Shown here: positions 1 to 6,705 of the stretch, one piece after another
How the letters are laid out: each line of letters begins with the position of its first letter
How positions within the stretch are numbered: position 1 is the first letter of the stretch
Assembly: GCA_011391455.1 (NCBI GenBank)
Contig: JAABQN010000102.1
Span: forward strand, 1-7,444
DNA length: 7,444 nt
Origin: Nitrospiraceae bacterium
GTDB taxonomy: Bacteria > Nitrospirota > Nitrospiria > Nitrospirales > Nitrospiraceae
Direction of reading: 5' to 3'
Notes under the pieces: model-generated
The model's database searches: none
The model's input: only the letters and a program-made list of their open reading frames with translations
Told to the model about the DNA's origin: nothing
Made by a program: the position numbers and the translations under genes

Positions 1-99
1 ATTTAGCATGAAGCGGACAAGACACAAGCTGACAAGGGCGCAGGATCTTGCAGACATGTCAGCATGCAGCCCTGTCAGCCCGTTTCATAGGGAGAACGC
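1..99. other. Leader upstream of secF with an imperfect hairpin
   Basis: No gene is supported here. A TAG at 4-6 could be the end of an upstream gene (secD would be expected), but the window starts too late to tell. Bases 28-39 (GCTGACAAGGGC) and 69-79 (GCCCTGTCAGC) are complementary over 11 pairs with one bulged A, enclosing a 29-base loop that itself contains the short palindromes GACATGTC and GCATGC. The motif ACAAG occurs three times within 17-36. The hairpin could be a processing or attenuation structure between secD and secF; that is inference. No convincing promoter is seen. Confidence 0.4.
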
Positions 100-1017
100 A
101 TGTTAGAGATTCTCGGAAAAACTAGTATCGATTTCATGGGGAAGCGCCGCTGGGCCTTTCTCTTTTCCGGTATCATGGTGGTACTGGGACTTGTCGCGCT
201 CATTCAGATCGGCAGGGGGACGGCGAATCTCGGCATCGATTTCTCCGGCGGGACTGCGGTGCAGTTGAAGTTCGACCAACCGATCCGGATCGACGAGGCG
301 AGAAAAATCCTGGAGGCGAACGGCCTGGGCAATGCCGAGCTGCAAGAGTTCGGTCAGGATAACAAACTTCTGATCCGCCTGAAGGCGTCGACAACGATCG
401 AGGAAAAGATCGCCGATCGGGTCGTGGCGGTTTTTACGAAGGAGTTCTCCTCAAACCATTTCGTGGTCGATTCCAGCACGGAAATCGGACCGACCATCGG
501 GAGAAAACTTCAAGAGGATGCCCTCATTGCGATTGTCATTTCCTTTGCAGGGATCATTCTCTACGTCGCGGCGAGGTTCGAGCTTCGTTTCGGTATTGCC
601 GCGGCCTTGGCGACCTTTCATGACGTGTTGGCGGTGTTGGGCGCTTTTTATCTCCTGGACAAGGAAATTACCTTGCTCGTCGTGACGGCCTTGCTGACGT
701 TAGCCGGCTATTCGATGACGGACACGGTCGTCGTGTTCGACCGTATCAGAGAAAATCTGCGAATGCGGCGGCGGGAGACTGAAGAGACGATTATCAACAA
801 TGCGGTCAACCAGGTCTTGAGCCGCACGATCGTCACCAGTTTGACCGTTGTGTTGGTGTTGATTCCTCTGACGCTGGCGGGGGGAGAGGTGTTGCACGAC
901 TTTTCTCTGGCCCTGTTGGGGGGTGTGATCTTCGGAACCTATTCATCCATCTTCGTTGCGAGTCCGTTGCTGTTGCTCTGGCCGGGAGCCTCCGGGCGGA
1001 TGTTGAAGGGGAGTTAG
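100..1017 (+). CDS. secF: Protein translocase subunit SecF
   Basis: SecF works with SecD in the inner membrane, where the pair uses the proton motive force to help SecYEG complete export of unfolded proteins. The 305-residue length is normal for a stand-alone SecF. Visible hallmarks are a first membrane segment at about 17-37, the LGIDFSGG signature at 44-51, a periplasmic domain to about 138, IGPTIGRKL at 129-137, and five more membrane segments between about 141 and 292. The conserved YSMTDTVVVFDRIREN stretch (204-219) lies after membrane segment 4, and SRTIVTSLT (241-249) precedes the fifth. The start is supported by AGGGAGA at 89-95, with GGAG five bases before ATG. The gene is probably the distal member of a secD-secF operon whose first part is outside the window. 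It is intact, with no odd residues. Confidence 0.97.
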   Translation: MLEILGKTSIDFMGKRRWAFLFSGIMVVLGLVALIQIGRGTANLGIDFSGGTAVQLKFDQPIRIDEARKILEANGLGNAELQEFGQDNKLLIRLKASTTIEEKIADRVVAVFTKEFSSNHFVVDSSTEIGPTIGRKLQEDALIAIVISFAGIILYVAARFELRFGIAAALATFHDVLAVLGAFYLLDKEITLLVVTALLTLAGYSMTDTVVVFDRIRENLRMRRRETEETIINNAVNQVLSRTIVTSLTVVLVLIPLTLAGGEVLHDFSLALLGGVIFGTYSSIFVASPLLLLWPGASGRMLKGS

Positions 1018-1178
1018 GCGTCCGTTTGAAGTAAAGAGCCTATGGCGTATAGCCAATAGCGGATGGTGTGGAAATAGCGAGGGGGCATCTTTGCCACCAG
1101 CTATAAGCCATTTGCCATACGCTCTTATTCCTGCGAGCTACGCTTCACGGGCTATCGCGTCCTGCTTGGGACCCACCC
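1018..1178. repeat. Intergenic imperfect inverted repeat (1034-1062 with 1097-1126)
   Basis: Between secF and the kinase gene, bases 1034-1062 and 1097-1126 form an imperfect inverted repeat. AAGAGC and TATGGC in the left arm pair with GCCATA and GCTCTT in the right arm, and an inner ATAGC pairs with GCTAT. Several internal mismatches remain and the loop is about 34 bases. It could act as a terminator-like hairpin after secF, although there is no T-run, or it could be a dispersed intergenic repeat. The kinase start at 1179 has no clear Shine-Dalgarno sequence and no recognisable promoter in this gap. Confidence 0.5.
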
Positions 1179-4100
1179 ATGACACTCTGGAGTCGGTCTC
1201 ATAGTCTCCAGCGGAAGATCATCACGGCGATCGTGCTGGTCGGACTTCTGCCTCTGACCCTTTTGCTTGCACTCACCTACGTCGAGGAGCGGCGCGCGCT
1301 TCGCGAAATCACCGGCGCCAACTTCAAGGAAGCCGCCGTCGAAGCCGCTCGCCGCATCGAAATGCAGGTCAGTCGCGGGATGAATGAGGCTCAGCAACTT
1401 GGCACGGCTCCCTTCCTCCGCACCGCCGTCACCGAAGCCAACCGCACGTACGAGGGAAAGGATGCGCAACGCATCCAGGGCATGATCAAGGATTGGCAGC
1501 AGCGGTGGCGCCGGCGGGATCGGCAAAGCGAATTTCCCATCTTCATCAATCGCATCGCCACCGACTATCTCATCCGGTGGCACGACATCCGTAAATCTGA
1601 CTATATCGGGATTCTGGTGACCGACCAGCAAGGGGCACTGGTGCTCAGCTCTATCCCGCAAGTCGAATATTTTTACGGGCAGACGCCGTGGTGGCAAGCG
1701 GTGGTGAAGGGGGGAAGTCTCAAGGGCTATGTGAGCGAGATCGCCTTCGATCCAGCGTTCGGAACCCATGTGGCTGTGGTGGCGGAACCCATCCTGGACG
1801 ATACCAAAAGAACGGTCATCGGGGCCGTCACCATTCTGCTGCGCCGGGACACGATTTTCCATGCGATTGCGGAGATTACCATTGGCGCCACCGGCCACGC
1901 GATGCTATTCAGCTCCGATGGCGCGCCGGTGATTTGCCCGGTCCTGGCTCCGGAAGAGCATACGATGAAGCCCGAGTTGGTCCGTGCCCTCGATGGGCTG
2001 AAGGCCGGTTGGACAGTCGCCGCAGACGATTCACATGGGAGTCAAAACGCGTTGATCGGATTTGCGCCGGTCCGATTCGGCGAAAGTTTGTCTGCAGGGA
2101 GTCTTGGGGGACATCAGTGGATCACCGTGGTGCGGCAGGATCCCCAGGAGACCTATGCGCCGCTCGCCGAACTTGTGGCCAAAGTGTTGCTCTATGGATT
2201 GCTCGTGCTGGCCGTGTTGTGGGGGACCGGGTTATTCGTCGCGCGCCGGATCGCTCGTCCCATTCAATTGTTACACGATGGGGTGCGTGAAATCGGAGGT
2301 GGGCGATTGGACCGCCGCCTGGAGCTGAAGACCGGCGATGAGATTGAAGGGCTTGCCGATGCATTCAACCAGATGGCGGAGAATCTCCAACGGTCGTTTG
2401 GGCAGATCGAACAGCGCGTGGTCGATGTGCGCCGATTGGAAGAAAAATTCCGCGATTTGATCGAGCATTCCCCGGAGATGATCTATCAATTGAACCGGAA
2501 CGGCCGGTTCGTCCATATGAACAAGACAGGGATCGAGAAGTTGAAGTACAGCCTCGATGAGATGCTGTCGATGAAGCTGTGGGATCTCGTGCCGCGCGGC
2601 CAGGAGCCGCTCGTCTTGCAATATTTGGAACGTTTGATGGCGCAGGGGCGCAGTACGATGGAGACGGTGTTTCTGGCCAAAGACGGTCACCCGATCGACG
2701 TGGAGATTCATGCGACGGCGCTGATCGATCAAGAGCGGGGCGGGCTGGTTCATTCGCGCGCTTTTGTGCGCGATGTGACCGAACGGCGCCGGCTTGAGCA
2801 GCAACTGCAGGAATACACGGCGAAGCTCGAACAGGCCGTGTCGGAGCGGACGCAACAGCTCGTGGCGTCGCAGGCGCGGTACAAATCCTTGTTCGACTTG
2901 GTGGCGGACTCAGTCTTTATGGTGAATTCCGACGGCATGATCGTCGCCGTCAATAAACGTGAGGAGCAGGCGCTGGGGTATGCAGAGGCGGACGTGGTCG
3001 GCCGCAGCCTGCTCGAAGTCGTACTGCCCGGTTATCATGATTCATTGCGCGGATGGCTGAACGGCATCGTGTCGGACCAGCGGAAAATATCCACCCAGGA
3101 AATCATGGTACGCCATGCAGGCGGACTGGAAATTCCGGCGGAAATGGACTTAATCCTGGTCGGATCAGCCGATCAGCTGATGGTGATGGTGCAGTTGCGG
3201 GATATTACCGAGCGGAAGCGGCTCGAACGACAGCTGGAGACGTACCGGGAGGAGCTGGAATATAAAGTACGAGAGCGCACGCGCGAAATAGAAGAGACCA
3301 AGCAGTATCTTGAAAATTTGCTCGAGAACGCCAACGATGTCATTTATACCCTCGATACAGAACAACGGTTCACCTACGTCAACAGCAAGATCGAAGCATG
3401 GGGCTACCGGAAAGACGATCTCCTGGGACGGCCCTACCTCGCCCTTCTTTCCAAGCGTCATCGAGGAAAGCGGCTCAAGAGCACGCTGGATATCGGTGCA
3501 AAGCAGGTCTATGAGGTCGAGGTGGTGACTCGTACGGGGGAGCCAAGGGCGGTGATGGTCAGTGTCTCCCCGCTGCAGGGGGTCGAGGGAACGATTTTTG
3601 GTGTACTGGGCATCGCGCGCGATATGACCGAGACCAAGAAGCTGGAGCAGCGGATCAGGAACTCTGAAAAATTGGCCTCGGTCGGAAGGCTGGCAGCGGG
3701 GGTCGCGCACGAGATCAACAATCCCCTCGGGGGGATACTCAACTGCCTGTACAACTTACGGAAGGGGACGCTGTCGCCGAGCCGGCAAGAAGAATATCGG
3801 GTTTCGATGGAAGACGGGGTGCGTCGTGTGCAGAAGATCGTTCGGCAGCTCCTCGATTTCTCCCAACAGCATGAGCCGGAGTTTGCGCTGACGGAGATCA
3901 ATCACGTCGTCGATCGGGTGTTGGTCTTGACGACGCATCTCTTTGCACCGAACCGGATTGTGTTGGAAACGGGATTCGGTCAGGGATTGCCGAATGTCAT
4001 GGTCGATCGGCATATGATCGAGCAAGTGCTGATGAACCTGGTATTGAATGCGGTTCAAGCGATGCCAGAGGGTGGCCTGTTGTCGATCAAGACGTCCGTG

Positions 4101-4358
4101 GTCGAAGGAGTCTGTCTGATCGAAGTTCGCGACACGGGAGCGGGTATTCCCCCGGCAGTCCTGCCGAGGATTTTCGATCCCTTCTTTACGACCAAGCGCG
4201 AAGGCGAAGGAACCGGTCTCGGCCTGTCGGTCAGTCTGGGCATCGTCGAGCGTCACGGAGGAAAGATCCTGGTAGACAGCGAAGTCGGGAAGGGGACGAC
4301 CTTTACGCTCTGTCTCCCTGTTTCCCGGGATCGTTCGTTGGTGGAGAGGGTGTCATGA
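1179..4358 (+). CDS. Membrane sensor histidine kinase (Cache-like sensor, HAMP, three PAS, HisKA-HATPase)
   Basis: This is a 1059-residue sensor kinase that should autophosphorylate and pass phosphate to the adjacent response regulator. A membrane segment at about 15-34 and a second at 333-354 bracket a roughly 300-residue extracytoplasmic domain. The TPWWQ (W171, W172) and YVSEIAFDPAFG stretches in it resemble double-Cache ligand sensors. HAMP follows (about 355-407), then PAS domains at about 424-540, 567-680 and 710-820. Each PAS ends in an RDxTE motif (R531, R674, R814) and is followed by a charged helix. The H-box AHEINNPL carries the phospho-acceptor H844. The ATPase core has N957 in the N-box, DTGAGIP from D985, FDPFFTTK and GTGLGLS from G1011. 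All catalytic motifs look intact. ATG1179 is the only plausible start after the in-frame stop at 1104-1106, though its ribosome site is weak. The ligand cannot be inferred. The last codons overlap the regulator gene by four bases. Confidence 0.95.
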   Translation: MTLWSRSHSLQRKIITAIVLVGLLPLTLLLALTYVEERRALREITGANFKEAAVEAARRIEMQVSRGMNEAQQLGTAPFLRTAVTEANRTYEGKDAQRIQGMIKDWQQRWRRRDRQSEFPIFINRIATDYLIRWHDIRKSDYIGILVTDQQGALVLSSIPQVEYFYGQTPWWQAVVKGGSLKGYVSEIAFDPAFGTHVAVVAEPILDDTKRTVIGAVTILLRRDTIFHAIAEITIGATGHAMLFSSDGAPVICPVLAPEEHTMKPELVRALDGLKAGWTVAADDSHGSQNALIGFAPVRFGESLSAGSLGGHQWITVVRQDPQETYAPLAELVAKVLLYGLLVLAVLWGTGLFVARRIARPIQLLHDGVREIGGGRLDRRLELKTGDEIEGLADAFNQMAENLQRSFGQIEQRVVDVRRLEEKFRDLIEHSPEMIYQLNRNGRFVHMNKTGIEKLKYSLDEMLSMKLWDLVPRGQEPLVLQYLERLMAQGRSTMETVFLAKDGHPIDVEIHATALIDQERGGLVHSRAFVRDVTERRRLEQQLQEYTAKLEQAVSERTQQLVASQARYKSLFDLVADSVFMVNSDGMIVAVNKREEQALGYAEADVVGRSLLEVVLPGYHDSLRGWLNGIVSDQRKISTQEIMVRHAGGLEIPAEMDLILVGSADQLMVMVQLRDITERKRLERQLETYREELEYKVRERTREIEETKQYLENLLENANDVIYTLDTEQRFTYVNSKIEAWGYRKDDLLGRPYLALLSKRHRGKRLKSTLDIGAKQVYEVEVVTRTGEPRAVMVSVSPLQGVEGTIFGVLGIARDMTETKKLEQRIRNSEKLASVGRLAAGVAHEINNPLGGILNCLYNLRKGTLSPSRQEEYRVSMEDGVRRVQKIVRQLLDFSQQHEPEFALTEINHVVDRVLVLTTHLFAPNRIVLETGFGQGLPNVMVDRHMIEQVLMNLVLNAVQAMPEGGLLSIKTSVVEGVCLIEVRDTGAGIPPAVLPRIFDPFFTTKREGEGTGLGLSVSLGIVERHGGKILVDSEVGKGTTFTLCLPVSRDRSLVERVS

Positions 4359-5800
4359 AGGGGCTCAGGATCCTACTCGTCGATGACGAGCCGCTGATTC
4401 GCCTGTCGATGGTCGATGCGTTGGAGGCAATCGGTTATGACATCGAAGCAACCGCCTCCGGGACGGAAGGGATTGAAGCCATCCGCCAACGGCCATTCGA
4501 TCTGGTGATCACCGATCTGCGGCTGCCAGGCGCGGACGGGCTCACGGTGCTTACAGCGACCAAAGAGCAGTCGCCCCACACAGAGGTCATAGTGATTACC
4601 GCCCACGGATCGGTGGAAACGGCGGTCGGCGCGATGAAGCTCGGCGCGTTCGACTACGTTACGAAACCGTTCCAAATGGATGAATTGCTGTTGATCGTCG
4701 AGCGGGTGGGCCGTGTCGTGCTCTTGCGGCGAGAAAATCAAGATCTTCGAGCGGTGCTGGAAGATAAGTTCAGTTTTGGAGGGATTCTCGGAGCGAACAA
4801 TCAAATGCGGGCCGTGCTTGAGAAGATCAAGCTGGTGGCAGGAACGGAATCGACGACGCTGATTCTTGGAGAGAGCGGAACCGGCAAGGAGCTGGTCGCC
4901 AACGCCATCCATCAAAACAGCGCCAGAAGCCAGTATCCCTTGATCAAAGTGAGCTGTGCGGCGCTTCCGGAAACCCTATTGGAAGCGGAACTGTTCGGCC
5001 ATGAGAAGGGGGCGTTCACCGGGGCGGTACGGCAGAGGCGTGGGCGGTTTGAGCTGGCCCATCGAGGCACGTTGTTTCTCGATGAAATCGGGGAAATCTC
5101 GCCGATTGTCCAGGTCAAATTGCTGCGGGTACTTCAGGAGAGACAGTTCGAGCGCGTTGGAGGGAACGACAGGATCGATGTCGACGTGCGGCTGGTCTGT
5201 GCCACACAGAAGGACCTTCGAAAGGAAGTCTCTCAGGGGCGGTTTCGAGAGGATCTGTTTTACCGGCTCAATGTCGTGCAGATCGTGATTCCTCCGTTGC
5301 GTCAACGGCAGGACGACATCATGATTATTGCCGACAATATATTGAAGACCTGCGCCGGCAAGATGAATAAGACGTTGAAAGGGTTTTCTCCCGCGTCGCG
5401 CGAACTCTTCCTGCGCTATTCCTTCCCGGGGAACGTGCGGGAGTTGGAGAACATGGTCGAGCGTGCGGTGGCGTTGGGGCGTGATCGTGAAGCGGTCCAA
5501 CCGTCAGACCTGTGCGGGTTCCAATCCTGTCCCTATACAGGTGGAACGCCACAAGAATCGTGCGGATTCTGTAGCGAAGGGCTGACGGGGCAGAAGCGAG
5601 AGGAGCGTCCGTTGACCTCACTGGCGACGGCGCGGGAACAGTTCGAGAAGGACTATATTCTGTCGGTGTTGGAGCGAGTGGACGGCAGCCGCACGACCGG
5701 CGCGAAGATCCTCGGACTTTCGCGCAAGGCCCTCTGGGAGAAGTGCAAGCGCTACGGGATTCCGTCGGCGCGCGGCGAGTCGGGCGACGAAGAGGAGTAG
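4355..5800 (+). CDS. Sigma-54-dependent NtrC-family response regulator
   Basis: This is a cytoplasmic transcription activator expected to be phosphorylated by the kinase encoded just before it and to remodel sigma-54 RNA polymerase. The receiver domain (about 4-118) has the acidic pair D10/D11, phospho-acceptor D54, T82 and K104. The AAA+ domain (about 142-370) has Walker A GESGTGKE (172-179), the sigma-54 contact loop GAFTGA (219-224), Walker B GTLFLDEIGE (238-247) and arginines near 298-304. A Fis-type helix-turn-helix occupies about 426-468. The linker holds an unusual cysteine cluster: C387, C392, C403 and C406. ATG4355 overlaps the kinase stop as ATGA and is preceded by GGAGAGGG (4343-4350), so translational coupling is likely. 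All motifs needed for sigma-54 activation are present. The specific pathway is unknown: no -24/-12 promoter was seen in the gaps of this window, and the name should not go beyond the family. Confidence 0.96.
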   Translation: MKGLRILLVDDEPLIRLSMVDALEAIGYDIEATASGTEGIEAIRQRPFDLVITDLRLPGADGLTVLTATKEQSPHTEVIVITAHGSVETAVGAMKLGAFDYVTKPFQMDELLLIVERVGRVVLLRRENQDLRAVLEDKFSFGGILGANNQMRAVLEKIKLVAGTESTTLILGESGTGKELVANAIHQNSARSQYPLIKVSCAALPETLLEAELFGHEKGAFTGAVRQRRGRFELAHRGTLFLDEIGEISPIVQVKLLRVLQERQFERVGGNDRIDVDVRLVCATQKDLRKEVSQGRFREDLFYRLNVVQIVIPPLRQRQDDIMIIADNILKTCAGKMNKTLKGFSPASRELFLRYSFPGNVRELENMVERAVALGRDREAVQPSDLCGFQSCPYTGGTPQESCGFCSEGLTGQKREERPLTSLATAREQFEKDYILSVLERVDGSRTTGAKILGLSRKALWEKCKRYGIPSARGESGDEEE

Positions 5801-5894
5801 GGAGCGGCCAGGTGCCCTTTTTGCTCGCGGAACGCGCACGATAGGAATGTGCTCGTTCGACGCGCGCAGTCAAGGACAACCTTGGCCGCTCCCT
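5799..5894. repeat. Long hairpin immediately after the regulator gene
   Basis: AGGGAGCGGCCA at 5799-5810 and TGGCCGCTCCCT at 5883-5894 are perfectly complementary over 12 bp. The pairing continues as GGT (5811-5813) with ACC (5879-5881) past a bulged T, and as CCTT (5816-5819) with AAGG (5872-5875). The stem starts inside the TAG stop codon of the response regulator. The interior carries TGCTCGCG(G)AACGCGC (5822-5837) and TCGTTCGACGCGCGCAGT (5853-5870), which recur in the larger element just downstream. It could end or stabilise the operon transcript, but no T-run follows. A dispersed palindromic repeat is equally possible. Confidence 0.7.
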
Positions 5895-5917
5895 TCAGTA
5901 GATGTGTGGATCAGAGG

Positions 5918-6111
5918 AGGGGATGGGGGCTGATGATCTTCTGTGCTCGCGCAACGCGCTCGGACTCGTCTGTCTGGTTAGCCGGTCTTTCTGGTCTGTC
6001 TGGTTCTTCTGGATGAATTTTCAGTCCGATCAACCAAACAAACCAAACAAACCAGATAGACCAGCATTCGTTGGACGCGCGCAGTGGAAGATCAATCAGC
6101 CCCCATTCCTT
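5918..6111. repeat. Long palindromic MITE-like intergenic element
   Basis: Three nested inverted repeats make one large hairpin-forming unit. The outer arms are 5923-5941 and 6087-6106 (ATGGGGGCTGAT, then GATCTTC, with one bulged base), weakly extended to 5918 and 6111. The middle arms are 5941-5956 (CTGTGCTCGCGCAACG) and 6069-6084 (CGTTGGACGCGCGCAG). The inner arms are 5981-6016 and 6030-6065, with 28 of 36 positions complementary across a 13-base loop and made of repeated CTGGT-like and AACCAAAC-like units. Open frames cross it on both strands, but their peptides are low-complexity products of the repeat and are not called. No transposase is present. The unit resembles a non-autonomous miniature element or a structured intergenic repeat. 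Together with the preceding hairpin it accounts for most of the gene-free stretch 5801-6144. Confidence 0.65.
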
Positions 6112-6144
6112 GAGAGAGAACGAGCGAACGAGCTTGGAGGGAGC

Positions 6145-6283
6145 ATGTCTATCCATCGGCGCACCTTAGAATGCGAATCCCGATCGTAGACTCATCCGGC
6201 ATTGGGAGATCGAGATCAAAGCATGGGAAGAAACCGAAAAGAATCTCGAGCGACGGTTGAAGAAAGGAAAGCGCCATGATTAA
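6145..6283 (+). pseudogene. Small gene, about 45 codons, apparently broken by a +1 frameshift
   Basis: ATG6145 is preceded by GGAGGGAG (6136-6143), one of the strongest ribosome sites in the window, but its frame stops at 6187-6189 after 14 residues. From 6170 the +1 frame is open to TAA6281-6283 and reads as a strongly coding, helical, charged peptide containing HWEIEIKAWEETEKNLERRL. That frame has no upstream start codon of its own. Dropping one C from the CCC at 6179-6181 would join the two frames into a single 45-residue protein ending KKGKRHD. Its stop overlaps the ATG of the next gene by eight bases (6276-6283), as in a coupled two-gene unit. It is not a family I recognise. A base-call error, true decay or programmed frameshifting would all fit the sequence. 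Confidence 0.45.
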
Positions 6284-6548
6284 GAAAACGCGCCAGTCGG
6301 CGGTAGCTGACAAAGACTCATTCCTTATGCCGTCGAGTTCTTTGCTGGATAATCACTTTGATGAGATTTTAGAGACCACCGAAGAGATCCTGGGGCTTGT
6401 TGCAATCTTGAAAACGCTATCCCCTACGGATGCTAAGCGAGACGAGTACGAAGGGCGGCTCTATGTGGCACTCACGCACCTCGATCACCATGTGAAGCCC
6501 GCCATGAAGGAATGGGATCGAGTCGTGGATCGAATGCCGGAAGATTGA
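6276..6548 (+). CDS. Hypothetical small acidic helical protein (90 aa)
   Basis: I do not recognise this protein. Its 90 residues begin with a basic tail (MIKKTRQ). Residues 22-48 (starting SLLDNHFDEILETTEEILGL) look like an amphipathic helix, and a second charged helical region runs from about 52 to 86 with DHHVKPAMKEWDRVV. There is no signal peptide, membrane segment, cysteine or catalytic motif. Coding is supported by the absence of low complexity, by AAAGGAAA about seven bases before ATG6276, and by the eight-base overlap with the preceding small reading frame, which implies coupled translation. The long helices would suit an oligomer or a binding partner of the upstream peptide; that is only inference. 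It sits between two repeat-rich gaps and downstream of a probable miniature element, so it may be accessory DNA. Confidence 0.65.
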   Translation: MIKKTRQSAVADKDSFLMPSSSLLDNHFDEILETTEEILGLVAILKTLSPTDAKRDEYEGRLYVALTHLDHHVKPAMKEWDRVVDRMPED

Positions 6549-6556
6549 AAGCATTA

Positions 6557-6651
6557 TTCTCCTTCGCCGAATACCCCGTAGCTTCCGGCCTTCGCAGCCG
6601 AAGCGACTGCTTCGGCGGAGTAGGCTGCTGCGGGGATGAAGGCGAGGAGAA
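6557..6651. repeat. Three-tier nested hairpin element
   Basis: Outer arms TTCTCCTTCGCC (6557-6568) and GGCGAGGAGAA (6641-6651) pair with one bulge. Middle arms CCCCGTAGC (6574-6582) and GCTGCGGGG (6627-6635) pair with one T-G position. The inner arms GCCGAAGC (6597-6604) and GCTTCGGC (6609-6616) are perfect over 8 bp with a four-base loop GACT. The element starts nine bases after the stop of the 90-residue gene, so it could serve as its 3' end structure, although no T-run follows. It may equally be a dispersed repeat. Confidence 0.6.
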
Positions 6652-6678
6652 CCCTCCATAGCCTTGGCGAAGGAGGGT
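6651..6678. repeat. Inverted repeat ACCCTCC / GGAGGGT
   Basis: ACCCTCC (6651-6657) and GGAGGGT (6672-6678) are perfectly complementary around a 14-base loop. The loop side contains GGCGAAGGAG (6666-6675), which is an exact complement of CTCCTTCGCC at 6559-6568, so this segment can also pair with the left arm of the preceding element. Confidence 0.5.
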
Positions 6679-6705
6679 AGCGGCTTCTGAGAATTTCGCA
6701 GGATA

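Noticed and set aside
8..106. Open frame ending TAG at 104-106 and overlapping the secF start
   Set aside because: The peptide does not resemble a SecD C-terminus, has no ribosome site and covers the hairpin repeats.
1401..1416. TGGCAC as a possible sigma-54 -24 element
   Set aside because: It lies inside the kinase coding sequence and lacks a TTGC/TTGCA -12 element at the right spacing.
1152..1898. A 248-codon minus-strand ORF
   Set aside because: Antisense shadow of the kinase gene; proline- and arginine-rich peptide without recognisable domains.
5911..6156. An 81-codon minus-strand ORF
   Set aside because: Repetitive WFVWFVW peptide produced by the AACCAAAC repeat; no ribosome site and no resemblance to a protein family.
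5902..6189. A 95-codon plus-strand ORF, including an internal ATG at 5923 behind GAGGAGGGG
   Set aside because: Most of it translates the arms of the palindromic element (runs such as FWSVWFFW and QPNKPNKPDRP), and the same repeat gives a similar low-complexity ORF on the other strand. The purine run touches the ATG too closely for a normal ribosome site. Only the 6145 start is kept.
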